A stretch of 64,000 nucleotides of DNA from Ostreococcus lucimarinus CCE9901 (GCF_000092065.1 NC_009369.1:248001-312000), one strand, 5' to 3'. Positions 45,415 through 56,073 are shown, counted from the first letter of the stretch. Notes: generated by a model not told the origin, from the letters alone. A program made the numbers and translations.

Positions 45415-45532
45415 CGAGCGCGTCGAGGCGTGACGATCGATGGTCGACGCGGCGCCGATCGTCACCTCGCGACGCGAACTCCCGTCGACGACGCGCGAGC
45501 GACGCGCGACGCGACGCGCGACGACGGCGCGG

Positions 45533-46315
45533 ATGGACGCGAGCGTCGTGCGCCTGGACGCGGCGATCCGCGCGTGGGTGCTGCTGCCGATCACGCTCGC
45601 GATGTTCCTCGTCGGCGCGCTGCGACACCACGCGATGCGACTGACGCGCGACGGCGGCGCGGCGGACGTCGTCGCGCTTCGCGAGGCGAACGTCGCGCGA
45701 CGCGCGGAGCGGTGCCGGCAGTTCGCGGGATACCTGCGACCGGGGGCGTTCGCGGCGAGGCGGACGTTTTACTGCGCGGCGGACGGCGGCGCGCTGCGAA
45801 AGAAGAGCGAAAAAGCGTCGCCGCACGCGGCGATGCTGAGCGATCCGACGGTGATGACGAAAATGATGACGAAGAATGCGATGATGATGGCGCCGAACAT
45901 GCTGACGGCGGCGTGGGTGAATTTTTTCTTCGCGGGATTCGTGGTGGGGCGGACGCCGTTTCCGCTGACGCAGCGGTTTCGGGGGATGCTGCAGCGAGGG
46001 GTGGCGCTGCAGAGCCTGGACGTGACGTACGTGTCGAGCTTGTCGTGGTATTTCTTGAATTTTTTTGGGTTGGGGGGGGTGTTTCAGTTGGTTTTGGGGG
46101 ATAACGAGTTGGACGACGCGGCGGCGATGCAAAACGCGTTCGCGAGCGGGCTCAACGCGGACAAGGCGTTCGCGCACGCGTTGGAGGGGTTGGAGGCGTT
46201 GAAACACGAGTACATGATGCACATCGCCGACGCGCGCGCGACGGCGATGCTGCGCGCGCTGAACGAGGGTAAGAGTCCGCGCGAGGCGAGACTGGCGGCG
46301 GCGGCGGCGCGATGA
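45533..46315 (+). CDS. EMC3: ER membrane protein complex subunit 3 (EMC3/TMEM111)
   Basis: Predicted 260 residues from ATG 45533; an upstream in-frame ATG at 45440 would overlap the promoter of SNAPC3. The EMC3 family pattern is complete: LDAAIRAWVLLPITLAMFLVG, LLQ-free linker with CRQFAGYLRPGAF, SDPTVMTKMMTKN, AAWVNFFFAGFVV and PFPLTQRFRGMLQRGV. It continues with TYVSSLSWYFLNFFGLGGVF and LVLGDN. Three spans of the Oxa1/YidC superfamily insertase core are visible. EMC3 is the insertase-like subunit that helps integrate tail-anchored and multipass proteins. Confidence 0.95.
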   Translation: MDASVVRLDAAIRAWVLLPITLAMFLVGALRHHAMRLTRDGGAADVVALREANVARRAERCRQFAGYLRPGAFAARRTFYCAADGGALRKKSEKASPHAAMLSDPTVMTKMMTKNAMMMAPNMLTAAWVNFFFAGFVVGRTPFPLTQRFRGMLQRGVALQSLDVTYVSSLSWYFLNFFGLGGVFQLVLGDNELDDAAAMQNAFASGLNADKAFAHALEGLEALKHEYMMHIADARATAMLRALNEGKSPREARLAAAAAR

Positions 46316-46555
46316 AAATCCCAAAGGCTACACTCGCGTCTCCGACGCGCGCGCGCGGCGCGATCGCGAGTAATCGATGTAACTTAGTTTAACTCCATCC
46401 ATCGCGCGTCCGTCGATCGTTCGTTTGGAATCTGTCGCGTCGCGCTCCGCGTCCGCGCCTCGCGCCGTCGCTCGCGCCGCAGTCATCGACGCGCGGCGTC
46501 CGCGCGCGCGCGACGGTCGTCCGCCGTCGTCCGGCGACGCACCGTCGCGGCGTCG

Positions 46556-49270
46556 ATGTCCGACAACCCCGACGGCGCGTCCGACGACGAGAGCGCGCGC
46601 TGTCCGCACTTTTCTTACGCCAGAGCCAATCCATCGCTCGCGCAACAATCCGCGTCGACGAGCGCGAAAGACGCGTCCGTGACGCTCGTCGTCGCGCGAA
46701 ACGATCGCTGCGTCATCGCGTACGACGATGGGTGCGTGCTCGTCGCGAGCGCGCGAGACGCGCGACGGGTGATCTGGAGGACGCGAACGCGGCGCGCGGC
46801 GTCGGCGTTGGCGACGGACGGCGCGAGCGCGCACGTGCTCGTCGCCGACGCTCGAGGCGAGATCGCGGTGCACGAGCTGCCGATAGACGATGGAATGGAC
46901 GCGAGCGAACGCGCGGGCGGGGCGCGCGGGCTGGGGGACGGGTGCGAGGTGATGCGGACGACGCACGCGCGCGGCGTGACATGCGCGGCGCTCGAGCGCG
47001 ACTACGGCGCGCGCGGACGCGGAAGAGGCGGCGTGGCGTACGGAGACGATCGCGGTGGGGTGTACGTGCGCGTGAGCACGCTCTTGGGACATAAAACGTT
47101 GACGCTGAGCGCGGCCGGAGGGAGCGATCGCGGGGCGGCGCGCGCGATGGAATGGAGCTCGCGCGGCGTCTTGGCGTGGGCGTGCGACGAAGGCGTGAAG
47201 CTGTACGACGTGGGACGGGATGAAAAGGTGGCGCTCGTCGAGCGACCGCGAGGAAGTCCGGCGGCGGGGATGTACGCGCCGCACTTGACGTGGAACGAGA
47301 CGTCGGACATGGGGAAGACGTTGCTCGTGGGATGGGCGGATTGCGTCAAGGTTGTTAGGATTCAGAAGCAGGACGCGCCGGATTCGAGCGTCGCGGCGAA
47401 ACTTTTGCGAGATAAGCCGACTCGCGGCGCAACGCGCGAAATTACTCGGGCGGATTCGTTTGCGAATGGGGGCTCGAGCGAGGGAGATAACGCGTCGGCG
47501 AGCGAGGCGTCGTCGGCGAGAGTTTACGTCGCGCGCGTGACGTCGATGTTTCAGACGGAGTATTACGTCGCGGGCATTCAACCGTTCGGGGATTTATTGG
47601 CGATTTTAGGTTGGTCCACGGATGGCGATCGCAAAACCGGGGCGCATCCGGAGTTGCACCTCGTCACGCACGCGAATGTCACGCAAAATATCGACGTCAT
47701 CGCGACGCGAGACGATCCGACAACGCTCGGATGCAACGCGTACGGGTTGGCGTGCGCGCAACCTATGCTCGATAACGGGAGCTTTGATCGATGTAAACAC
47801 GTCGGCGATCATAGATGGTGGAAGATCGGACTCGAGCCACGATTTTACGTGTACTCTCCGAAAGATCTCATCGTGGCCAAGGCGACGGGCGCGAGAGAGT
47901 CCATCGATTGGTTGTCGAAACAGGAAGACTACGTCAAGCTGCTCGACGTGTGCGAGTTGGCGTCGCGATACGGCCACATCGATGGGAGTGTGCGGGATAT
48001 TGGACATAGTGTTTTGCAGCGCACGTTTGACGAGCGAGATTACGCGCAAACGGCAGCTTTGTGCTCGAAATTGTTGCGCAAAGACGCCGCCGCGTGGGAA
48101 ACGTGGATTGAAAAGTTCATGCTGGCTCGCAAGCTCGCGGAGTTACAGCCGTATATTCCCACGGATGACCCGACGCTGAGCGTGCACACGTACGAAGTGG
48201 TGTTGAACGCGTTTCTAGCGGAAGCAGAGCATCATTCGCGCTTTCTCGCCTCCGTCAAGGCGTGGCCGGCGCGTTTGTATTCGCCTCAGTTTCTCATACC
48301 CGTCGTTAAGAGCAAGCTCGCGTCGTTGAACACCAACGCGGGAAGCCCGTCGGTGGCGTCATCGGTGTCATCGGTGGTACTGAAAGAAGCGCTCGCGGAG
48401 CTGTATCTCAACGATGGTCAACGCGAACGGGCGTTGAACTTGTACCTGGACATCGGTCGGCCGTCTGTGTTGAGCTTCATCGCTCGTCACGACTTGCTCT
48501 CTTTCGTCGCTCGCAACAAGCTTTCTCTCTTGGCGCAACTCGATATTGACGCGGCGATGTCGCTTTTCGTGCAGAAGCGAGAAAGCTTGCCGCCGCGAGT
48601 CGTGATTCCCGAGCTTTTGGGTCAAGGCGGCTTCGGCGCTCGAGAGTTGACGCACGCGTACATGTCGGCTCTCTTCGACGAAGACCCGACGTGCTTCGAA
48701 GAGTTCCACGACAAACTGTACGAGTTACACCTGGAGTTCAACCCAAAGGCACTGATGAACTTTTTGAAGAAGAGCGCGTCGTATGACGTCGCGCGCGCGT
48801 GCGCCTTACTCACGGGCAACAAAGCGCTCATCTTCGAGCGCGTGTTTCTGCTCTCCAAACTTGGTTCGCACGAAGAAGCCGTGCGCGTGCTCGTGACGGA
48901 CGCCAAGGACCTATCGGGCGCCATAAAGCTTGCGAGTGAGCTGGACAACCCCGTCGAGCTCTGGAACGTCATCATCAAAGTCTCAACCGACTCGAAGGAT
49001 TTCATGGCGACGCTTCTCGCGCACGCCAAAAATCTCGCCGGCGACCCCAACGCCATCGCCCTCATCCACGCCCTGCGCGAAGGCGTCTCCATCGACAACC
49101 TCAAATCTCGCCTCGTCGATCTCATGGACGAAAACATCGCCCTCACGCGTTCGCTGCGAACGTCGTACGCATCTGAATCCAAGCGCGCTCGGGAATCGTA
49201 CGAGCGCAAAACCAAAGTCGAAACGCGCGCGCTCCGCCGCCATCAAATCCACGTCAGCCGCAAGCGATGA
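46556..49270 (+). CDS. VPS41: VPS41, HOPS-complex subunit
   Basis: Predicted 904 residues. The N-terminal half is a WD-like beta-propeller. The second half is helical with a clathrin-repeat-like region: SPQFLIPVVKSKLAS, LYLNDGQRERALNLYLDIG, RPSVLSFIARHDLLSF, LQLD-type DIDAAMSLFVQKRESLP and FEEFHDKLYELHLEFNPKAL. No C-terminal RING is seen; the protein ends in a basic helix. VPS41 tethers late endosomes and vacuoles through HOPS. Confidence 0.93.
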   Translation: MSDNPDGASDDESARCPHFSYARANPSLAQQSASTSAKDASVTLVVARNDRCVIAYDDGCVLVASARDARRVIWRTRTRRAASALATDGASAHVLVADARGEIAVHELPIDDGMDASERAGGARGLGDGCEVMRTTHARGVTCAALERDYGARGRGRGGVAYGDDRGGVYVRVSTLLGHKTLTLSAAGGSDRGAARAMEWSSRGVLAWACDEGVKLYDVGRDEKVALVERPRGSPAAGMYAPHLTWNETSDMGKTLLVGWADCVKVVRIQKQDAPDSSVAAKLLRDKPTRGATREITRADSFANGGSSEGDNASASEASSARVYVARVTSMFQTEYYVAGIQPFGDLLAILGWSTDGDRKTGAHPELHLVTHANVTQNIDVIATRDDPTTLGCNAYGLACAQPMLDNGSFDRCKHVGDHRWWKIGLEPRFYVYSPKDLIVAKATGARESIDWLSKQEDYVKLLDVCELASRYGHIDGSVRDIGHSVLQRTFDERDYAQTAALCSKLLRKDAAAWETWIEKFMLARKLAELQPYIPTDDPTLSVHTYEVVLNAFLAEAEHHSRFLASVKAWPARLYSPQFLIPVVKSKLASLNTNAGSPSVASSVSSVVLKEALAELYLNDGQRERALNLYLDIGRPSVLSFIARHDLLSFVARNKLSLLAQLDIDAAMSLFVQKRESLPPRVVIPELLGQGGFGARELTHAYMSALFDEDPTCFEEFHDKLYELHLEFNPKALMNFLKKSASYDVARACALLTGNKALIFERVFLLSKLGSHEEAVRVLVTDAKDLSGAIKLASELDNPVELWNVIIKVSTDSKDFMATLLAHAKNLAGDPNAIALIHALREGVSIDNLKSRLVDLMDENIALTRSLRTSYASESKRARESYERKTKVETRALRRHQIHVSRKR

Positions 49271-49590
49271 GCGCGCGCGTCGAGTCAAATCCATCGTTCG
49301 TGTCTTTCAATAGCCGTAGCCATAGTTTCTAGCCGTAGCGTGTAGATCGAATTCCGAATTCGAGAACGCGTCTCGCCGCGCGTCTCTCGGTCGCCTCTCG
49401 ACCTCCAGTCACGTCGCTTTCACCACTCGCCCGCGCGTCGCGCGCGCGTCACGCTCGCGCCGACCCGCGCGCGCGACGCACCGTCGAACTCCGCGCCCCT
49501 GGCCGCGTTCTCACGCGCGCGCACCCTCACCGCGCGCGAAAATCCGCCGTTCGTTCGAGTCCAATTCGCGCGGTCGAATCGAGTTTCAAA
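49271..49590. other. Gene-free stretch before the TAG-containing gene
   Basis: The 320-bp stretch is CG-rich with a short TAGCCGTAG motif duplicated near 49310-49340 and a palindromic GAATTCCGAATTC. No RNA gene or coding frame with support was found. Confidence 0.6.
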
Positions 49591-50664
49591 ATGGTTGATA
49601 ACGGCGCGATAAAAACCATCGGCGACGTCGAGACGGTCGTCCTGAGCGCGCTGGAACTCATGGAAGATAAAGTCACGCGATCGTAGCGCGCGCTGGAGAA
49701 AAAACTGGAGGAATTAGAGCGGGAATGCGCGAGGAGACACGAGGAGTTGAAGCAGTTGTTGACGGGGAAGCGCGCGAACGACGCGACGGCGACGAAGAGC
49801 GCGAAGAGAACGTCGAGAGACGACGACGCGGTGGCGACGATAATATCGATGGATTTATCGCGACCGACGCCGGCGACGGCGGAGAAGCAGGCGACGCGTG
49901 AGGGGGTACGTGAGATGAACGCGCGCGCGCCGCAAAAGAAACTAAAGGCGAGCCCGTTGGCGACGGCGTCGATGAACGCGAGCCTGCAAAAGTCGGTGAA
50001 GAAGAAACCGTCCGCGGCGTCGCCGGAAAAATCGAAGCGGAGTAAGAATAGCGCGGATCTCTGCGCGCACATCACGGATTTGACCGCGGACGAACGGTTG
50101 CTCGTGGAGACGGGCAAGGGGCGGCGAGGCGAGCCCATGCCCACGCCTCTCGGCTGGGCGTATTGGACGGCGACGAGCCACGAGACGCTGCGCACGATCG
50201 GCAACAAAATTGGCCTCGAACCGTTGACGTTATACAGCATGAATCGTTGGCACCATAAGCTCAAGAATTACGACATCGATCAAGAGTTCACCGCGAACTC
50301 CAAGCTCAGTCTCCCGGTGCCGCCGTTTGAGGACTGGGAGACGGAGTACATCGCGGCCGACCGCACAAAGATTTTCACGCGCCTGCTCGACCGCATCGAC
50401 GAAGTCTGGCCCGAGGTTTTGAGAAACGCCGAACCTCTGCGTTCGCTGAAGAGGGAGCAGTTGAAAACGTACCCCGACTCGGGCACGTTGTATCGCCAGT
50501 TGCGCGAGACGTTGGACAACGCCGAAGCCGCCGCGAAAAAATTCAACGACGGCGACGAGACTCTCCGGGACGTCCAGCAGTGTCGAAAGCAGCTCGTAAC
50601 GCGTTGGCATCGCGACGGGTTCTTGCTCCCGGACGAGATCGCGTTCAAAGCCGACGACCAGTAG
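49591..50664 (+). CDS. Basic protein with LysM-like domain; in-frame TAG or tiny intron near the start
   Basis: The frame from ATG 49591 is meaningful on both sides of a TAG at 49684-49686: before it MVDNGAIKTIGDVET-like, after it helical LEKKLEELEREC. Either it is a real stop and translation starts at ATG 49849, or a 51-nt intron (49636-49686, GT...AG, phase 0) removes it, giving 340 residues. The C-terminal half has SHETLRTIGNKIGLEPLTLY and FTANSKLSLPVPP, like a LysM domain. The middle is basic and nuclear-like. No function is assigned. Convergent on nothing; the next gene starts 79 bp downstream. Confidence 0.6.
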
Positions 50665-50743
50665 CCGGATGTAAACGCAACGAGCGAACGCGACGACGGT
50701 CGTCGCGCGACGCGACCCCCAACCGTCCCGCACACTCGGACGC

Positions 50744-52312
50744 ATGCTCGCCGCCGCCCTCCGCGCGTCGTCCCGCCGCGCGCGCGTCCCGTCAACGTCG
50801 ACGTCGACGTCGCTCGCGCGCGCGCTCTCGTCCGCGTCCGAGGCGTCGGACGCGAGAAAACCAAAGACGAATGCAGAAATCGCCGTGCTCGCCGTCGGTT
50901 TCGCCGGTCTCGCGCTCGGCGCGTACACCGCGGACGACGCCCTGCGCGCGCGCGGCGGCGAAGCGCGCGCGCGAGATCCCGCCGCGGACGCGTGCGCGCG
51001 GGACGACGCGAACGCGCGCGGGAGACGGTTGCGGCGGTGGGCGGAGACGCACGGCGCGACGTTCGCGAGGAGCGACGTTCGGGACGGCGGCGCGCGCGAG
51101 GGCGCGGGCGCGTTCCACAGGGAAAACGATGGCGAGAGCATCGCGCCGAGAGGATTGCGATTGCGAAAGCGCGAGAGGGCGCTGATGACGATACCGGACG
51201 CGGCGGTGGTGAACTGGAACACGGCGGCGGCGCACCCGACGCTCGGATCGACGTTCGAGTCGCTGTTGCGGCGAGGCGTCGTCGACGAAAGGTTGGCGGT
51301 GATGTGTTTCTTCATGATTGAGCGGAGACGCGGGGAGGAGAGCGCGTGGAAAGAGTACATAGACTCGTTGCCGCGCGCGTACGACGCGCCGCTGAGCTTT
51401 AGCGATGAAGAGTTGGAGAGGGAGTTGTCGGGGACGACGGTGTACGCGCCGGTGAAGGCGCAAAAGGCACACGTGAAGAAGATGTTTGAAGAGTGCGTGC
51501 GTCCGGCGATGCGAGAGTTGACGCAGGCGGATAACGCCGCGGGATCGTCGTTGCACATGCTGCCGGACGTGAGCGAGAAGGAGTTTGCGTGGGCGTTTCA
51601 GACGTTTTGGTCTCGCGCGCTGGCGATTCCGGTCGGCGCCGGCGGTTCTGTGACCGTCGATAGCGTGGTGCCGGGCGTGGACATGGTCAATCATGCGCCG
51701 CGCGCGCGTGCGAACGCGAGATGGGAACACGTGGAAGATTCATCGCGTCCGGATGGTGGTTACGTCGCGCTCGTGTCGGCGCCGCCGAATCGCACTATGA
51801 AAGATGGCGAAGAAATTTTCATCAATTACGGCGACAAGTCCAACGAGGAGCTGTTGTTCACCTACGGCTTCGCGTTGAAAGATAACGCCGTTGAAGAACG
51901 AATGGTATTCTTTCCGCCCTGGGCGGGCGACGCAGAGCATTCGGAAGACGTCACGCGCCGGATCGAACTCCTTCGTGCGAAGGGACTGCCGCAGCACGTC
52001 GTCTTGCCCACGACACCACCGAAGCGGGGCTTCAGAGACATGGATGCTACGGTCCAAGAAACGTTACGAATTTGGTGCGCAGACGTTAAAGATTTAGACT
52101 CTCGTCGCCGCGTCGACGACGCGACGCGACGAAAGATTCACAACGTCTTACGCGCGTCCATCGGCGCGCAATCGCACGCACTACGCGATGTCGAACGCGA
52201 GGTTGATCACTCCATCGCGAGCGCGAGAGAGATCGCGTGCGATGTCTACCGACGAGACATTCGCCGTTTGTACGACAATTACATCGAAGCCGCCGCGCGC
52301 TGGGAGTCGTGA
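50744..52312 (+). CDS. SET-domain protein methyltransferase (Rubisco LSMT-like)
   Basis: Predicted 522 residues. A Ser/Arg/Ala-rich N-terminal 35 residues look like an organelle signal. The SET domain is split as in Rubisco large-subunit methyltransferase and SETD3/6: GLRLRKRERALMTIP as the first strand, then an inserted helical domain, then VDSVVPGVDMVNHAP (the NHxP block) and EEIFINYGDKSNEELLFTYGF with the SAM and Tyr positions. The C-terminal Rubis-subs-bind-like region is helical. It probably methylates a lysine of a plastid or mitochondrial protein; the substrate is unknown. Confidence 0.88.
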   Translation: MLAAALRASSRRARVPSTSTSTSLARALSSASEASDARKPKTNAEIAVLAVGFAGLALGAYTADDALRARGGEARARDPAADACARDDANARGRRLRRWAETHGATFARSDVRDGGAREGAGAFHRENDGESIAPRGLRLRKRERALMTIPDAAVVNWNTAAAHPTLGSTFESLLRRGVVDERLAVMCFFMIERRRGEESAWKEYIDSLPRAYDAPLSFSDEELERELSGTTVYAPVKAQKAHVKKMFEECVRPAMRELTQADNAAGSSLHMLPDVSEKEFAWAFQTFWSRALAIPVGAGGSVTVDSVVPGVDMVNHAPRARANARWEHVEDSSRPDGGYVALVSAPPNRTMKDGEEIFINYGDKSNEELLFTYGFALKDNAVEERMVFFPPWAGDAEHSEDVTRRIELLRAKGLPQHVVLPTTPPKRGFRDMDATVQETLRIWCADVKDLDSRRRVDDATRRKIHNVLRASIGAQSHALRDVEREVDHSIASAREIACDVYRRDIRRLYDNYIEAAARWES

Positions 52313-52636
52313 ACGTCAGCTAGCAACTTGTATTATATACATCGTCGAGCAATCGACGAGCGAGACTAAATTTGATCGTAAATTTTATCGCGGTGGTATT
52401 AAAATAACTCTACACTGGCGGATTACCCCTTTAAATACGTTATGATCCACGCACTAAATATACGATATAGTGCTAAAGTACCCTAGAATATGATAAATTA
52501 TAAAACCCTAGGAACAAAAACAGCCTGGCGAAAGCCCTGGCTGGCGACGCGACCGACGTCACTCGCGCGCGCACGCGTGCGGCGCGCGCCTCACTCGCAC
52601 GCGCATCGCACGCGACGCGACGCTCAGACGCCCACG
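52313..52636. other. AT-rich intergenic island upstream of acetolactate synthase
   Basis: Bases about 52321-52510 are clearly AT-rich in an otherwise CG-rich window. They contain a 7-bp-stem hairpin TCGTCGA...TCGACGA (52342-52359), a GCACTA...TAGTGC hairpin (about 52453-52475), two CCCTAG motifs and an AAAACCCTA telo-box-like site (52502-52510). No coding frame or RNA gene was recognised. It may be promoter or a small foreign insertion. Confidence 0.7.
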
Positions 52637-54670
52637 ATGCGACGCACCGCCGTCGCGAGCGCGCCCGCGCGCGCCCCCGCGTCGCGCGCGGCGCCGCGGA
52701 CACACGCCGCCAATCGCAGCGCCGCGTCGACGAAATTCGCGCGCGCGCGCCGCGCGCCGCGCGCGGTTCGCCAGCCCGACGCGTCGGAGTACGTCGATCC
52801 GTCGCAGTTCACCGAACTCGAGCTGTCCACGGCGCAGATGACGGCGTACGCGAGCAAACGACCGAGAGGGCAGTTCGCGTCGAGGTTCGCGGACGACGAG
52901 CCGCGCAAGGGGTCGGACATCCTGGTCGAGGCGCTCGAGCGCGAGGGCGTGGACTGCGTGTTCGCGTACCCGGGAGGGGCGTCGATGGAGATTCATCAAA
53001 GCCTGACGAAGAGCGCGACGGGGATACGGAACGTGCTGTGCCGACACGAACAAGGGGAGGTTTTCGCGGCGGAGGGATACGCGAAGGCGACGGGTAAGGT
53101 GGGCGTGTGCATCGCGACCAGCGGACCGGGGGCGACGAATTTGGTCACGGGGTTGGCAGATGCGCTGTTGGACTCGGTGCCGATGGTGGCGATCACGGGA
53201 CAGGTGCCGCGACCGATGATCGGGACGGACGCGTTTCAAGAGACGCCCATCGTGGAGATCACGAGACAGATCACGAAGCACAACTATTTGGTGATGAACG
53301 TCGAGGAAATTCCGCGAATCGTGCGCGAAGCGTTCTTTTTGGCCGCTTCAGGACGTCCGGGCCCGGTTTTGATCGATATTCCAAAGGATGTGCAGCAGCA
53401 GTTGGCGGTTCCGTATTGGGAGCCCAAGGTTTCGCTCAACGGTTACTTGAGCCGTCTGCCCGCGCCGCCGACGTCGCCGCAGCTCCAACAAGTTTTGGAT
53501 TTGATTAAGGACTCAAAGCGTCCGGTGGTGTACGCCGGCGGTGGATGCTTGGACGCCGACTTAGAGCTGGTTGAATTCTGCCGCGCGACGGGGATTCCCG
53601 TGACGAACACGCTCATGGGTCTCGGTACGTTCCCGCAGAGCGACGATTTGAGCCTGAGCATGCTTGGCATGCACGGTGCGGTGTATGCCAACTATGCGAT
53701 CGACAGCGCTGATTTGTTGCTCGCTTTTGGCGTGCGATTCGACGATCGTGTGACCGGTAAGTTGGCGGAATTCGCCAAGCGCGCCGCCATTGTGCACATC
53801 GACATTGATCCGGCGGAGCTCGGTAAGAACAAGAAGCCGTTCTGCTCCATCTTTAGCAACATCAAGCCCGCGTTGAAGACTTTGAACAAGTTGATCGCGC
53901 TCGAGAAGGATATGCCCGATTTCTCGGAGTGGCGCGCGGCTATTGACGTGCAGCGCAAAAAGTTCCCGTTTCCGATTCCCGAGCAAGTCGGCGACGTCAT
54001 CGCTCCGCAGGCGGCGATCGAGCTGTTGTGCAAGATGACCGAAGGTAAGGCGATCATCTCCACTGGTGTCGGTCAGCACCAAATGTGGGCGGCTCAGCAC
54101 TACAAGTTTGACGAGCCTCGCAACTGGCTCACGTCTGGTGGTTTGGGTTCGATGGGCTTCGGCTTGCCCGCCGCCATCGGCGCCGCCGCGGCGCGTCCTG
54201 GCGATCTGGTCGTCGACATCGACGGCGATGGCTCGTTCGTCATGAATATTCAAGAACTCGCGACCTTGCACGCGGAAAACTTGCCGGTGAAGTGCTTCAT
54301 CTTGAACAACCAGTACCTCGGCATGGTCGTGCAGTGGGAGGATCGATTTTACAAGGCGAATCGCGGTCACACGTACCTCGGCTCCCCGAATGACGATTTC
54401 CAAGTCTCCAAGGAAGAGGCGCACATTTTCCCCGATTTTGTCACCATCTCACAGGGCTTCCGCGTCCCCGCCGAACGCGTGATGCGCATGAGCGATCTCG
54501 AAGGCGCGATCAAGCGCATGATTGAAGCCGACGGTCCGTACTTGCTCGACGTCATGGTGCCGCACGTCGAGCACGTGTTGCCCATGGTCCCCGGCGGCGG
54601 TACGTTCGCCGACACCATCACCACGGGTGACGGGAGAAGCCCGGAAGAGAAGGACATGAAAACCTTGTAA
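52637..54670 (+). CDS. Acetolactate synthase (AHAS) catalytic subunit, plastid
   Basis: Predicted 677 residues from ATG 52637; the frame extends upstream but only through the AT-rich leader. The first about 55 residues are a plastid transit peptide rich in Ala, Arg and Ser. The enzyme starts at [23 protein letters not shown] and shows [15 protein letters not shown] with the catalytic Glu, [13 protein letters not shown] and GTDAFQETP. The C-terminal TPP/Mg site is [11 protein letters not shown] followed by [13 protein letters not shown]. It makes acetolactate for valine, leucine and isoleucine. The high similarity across plants makes this certain. Confidence 0.97.
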   Translation: MRRTAVASAPARAPASRAAPRTHAANRSAASTKFARARRAPRAVRQPDASEYVDPSQFTELELSTAQMTAYASKRPRGQFASRFADDEPRKGSDILVEALEREGVDCVFAYPGGASMEIHQSLTKSATGIRNVLCRHEQGEVFAAEGYAKATGKVGVCIATSGPGATNLVTGLADALLDSVPMVAITGQVPRPMIGTDAFQETPIVEITRQITKHNYLVMNVEEIPRIVREAFFLAASGRPGPVLIDIPKDVQQQLAVPYWEPKVSLNGYLSRLPAPPTSPQLQQVLDLIKDSKRPVVYAGGGCLDADLELVEFCRATGIPVTNTLMGLGTFPQSDDLSLSMLGMHGAVYANYAIDSADLLLAFGVRFDDRVTGKLAEFAKRAAIVHIDIDPAELGKNKKPFCSIFSNIKPALKTLNKLIALEKDMPDFSEWRAAIDVQRKKFPFPIPEQVGDVIAPQAAIELLCKMTEGKAIISTGVGQHQMWAAQHYKFDEPRNWLTSGGLGSMGFGLPAAIGAAAARPGDLVVDIDGDGSFVMNIQELATLHAENLPVKCFILNNQYLGMVVQWEDRFYKANRGHTYLGSPNDDFQVSKEEAHIFPDFVTISQGFRVPAERVMRMSDLEGAIKRMIEADGPYLLDVMVPHVEHVLPMVPGGGTFADTITTGDGRSPEEKDMKTL

Positions 54671-54804
54671 GATGTTTATGTTACGACGTATTAGCAACGG
54701 GCGCAAATATTTTAATGGATGGCTAAATTCTCAACAACAAAATTCTGAACAACGCGCGAAAACTTAACCAAAGAAGACAACTAAAGATTCATCAAACACA
54801 AACA

Positions 54805-56073
54805 TCAAGGAGCGGTTTCTTCTCCTCGCTCGATCACCTCCTCGTCGACCACCTTCCGCTTCGCCGCCTCGGCCGCCGCGTACCGACCCGTCATCCACGA
54901 CAGGACGCCGTTCCAGGCGATGCCGATGGCGTTCATCCACGGAATGGTCAAATGCTTCGGTACTACGGCAAAGTTGATCGCCTGCGCGGGCACCCACACC
55001 AACCAAAGCGCAGTCATCGTTTCCGGCCCAGTTTGTTTCCACTTGGCGAATATTTCGCTCGGAAGATCTAACAGACGCGTCCCGCCTTCGCTCACGACGC
55101 GAATGCCGAGAAACGTGGGCAGGTAGAGAAACGGCTGCACGAAGGCTTGGTCGATGGCGACGACGGCGCCCGTGGAGAGCGCCAAGCCGTATTTTGGCCG
55201 CCAAACATCATTCAACGGTTTCAACCAATGATTATACAAACGATATTGAAACGCCCCCACGTACGTTACGCCGAGGACGAAGAAGGACGCCACGCGATTC
55301 CAATCCAACTCAAAGAAACTCTTCTCCTCCAGCACCATCTGGACGAAAATATCCGAGCTCACGCACTTGGTGACGGACGAAAACATCGCCGTCGAGAACG
55401 GATGCCGCACCACCGTGCGCACGTACGCGGCAACGACGCGCGCCCAGTAATACTCGCGCACCTTTTCGTGCGTCAACGCCGCGAATCGACTCGCCCCCGC
55501 GTGTCGCAGCGACCCAAACGGATCGATGACGTCCCTCGCCTTCGCCTTCGCTCTCGCCTCCGCCGCATCGATCGCGCCTTGCCTCAACCACACCGGCTGA
55601 AACGGCCTCGCCAGCGTCTTCCCGAGCTGCGTCTTAAACTCCGGATGCGTCAACACGTCCAACCACGACCCTCCGGCGTGTCGCAGCGCCGCGCTCGGCG
55701 TCACCGGCGCCTCTCGCCGCCACCGCTTCAGCGTCGCCCACGCCCGTCGCGCCGCCCGTCCCGGCGCCCGAGGAAACCGCGTTCCTATCTTCGCGCCCGC
55801 CACGAACGCGCTCGCGATCTCGTCTCGCGCCTCGCGCTGTTTAAACACCTCGTACCACGTCGCGCCCGCGTGTCGAAGCGCGTCCACCCTCGACACCCCG
55901 CGCGGCGCCTCCTCCCGCGCCGTCCCGCCCTCTCGCGCGCGCGCCTGTCGTCGACACGCGCCGAGGGGTTTTTGCCGCGCGTACGACCGCGCGTGTCGCG
56001 CCACGGCGCCCGTCGCGCTCCCGCGGCGTCGCATTTCTCGTCGAATCGCGCGTCCCGTCGCGGCGACCCACAT
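54805..56073 (-). CDS. Mpv17/PMP22-family membrane protein with three N-terminal LRHAG repeats
   Basis: Predicted 422 residues from the ATG at 56073; the frame further upstream starts with GTG. The C-terminal half is an Mpv17 domain: a YYWARVVAAYVRT helix, VRHPFSTAMFSSVTKCVSSDIF, GPK-like and a final ALWLVWVPAQAINFAVVP block with the Trp/Pro signature. The N-terminal half holds three LRHAG motifs at residues 66-70, 130-134 and 189-193. Each is preceded by Ala/Ser-Leu and followed by (T/S)W or SR and a helix with THPE or THEK. Mpv17 proteins sit in inner mitochondrial, peroxisomal or plastid membranes. The repeats are new to me. Confidence 0.88.
   Translation of the reverse strand: MWVAATGRAIRREMRRRGSATGAVARHARSYARQKPLGACRRQARAREGGTAREEAPRGVSRVDALRHAGATWYEVFKQREARDEIASAFVAGAKIGTRFPRAPGRAARRAWATLKRWRREAPVTPSAALRHAGGSWLDVLTHPEFKTQLGKTLARPFQPVWLRQGAIDAAEARAKAKARDVIDPFGSLRHAGASRFAALTHEKVREYYWARVVAAYVRTVVRHPFSTAMFSSVTKCVSSDIFVQMVLEEKSFFELDWNRVASFFVLGVTYVGAFQYRLYNHWLKPLNDVWRPKYGLALSTGAVVAIDQAFVQPFLYLPTFLGIRVVSEGGTRLLDLPSEIFAKWKQTGPETMTALWLVWVPAQAINFAVVPKHLTIPWMNAIGIAWNGVLSWMTGRYAAAEAAKRKVVDEEVIERGEETAP

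Noticed and set aside
45440-45532. Upstream ATG of EMC3 as the true start
   Set aside because: It lies only about 25 bp from the divergent SNAPC3 start, and the conserved EMC3 N terminus begins at the second ATG.
52313-52520. tRNA or spliceosomal snRNA gene in the AT-rich island
   Set aside because: No cloverleaf arms, B-box or snRNA Sm-site pattern could be found by eye.
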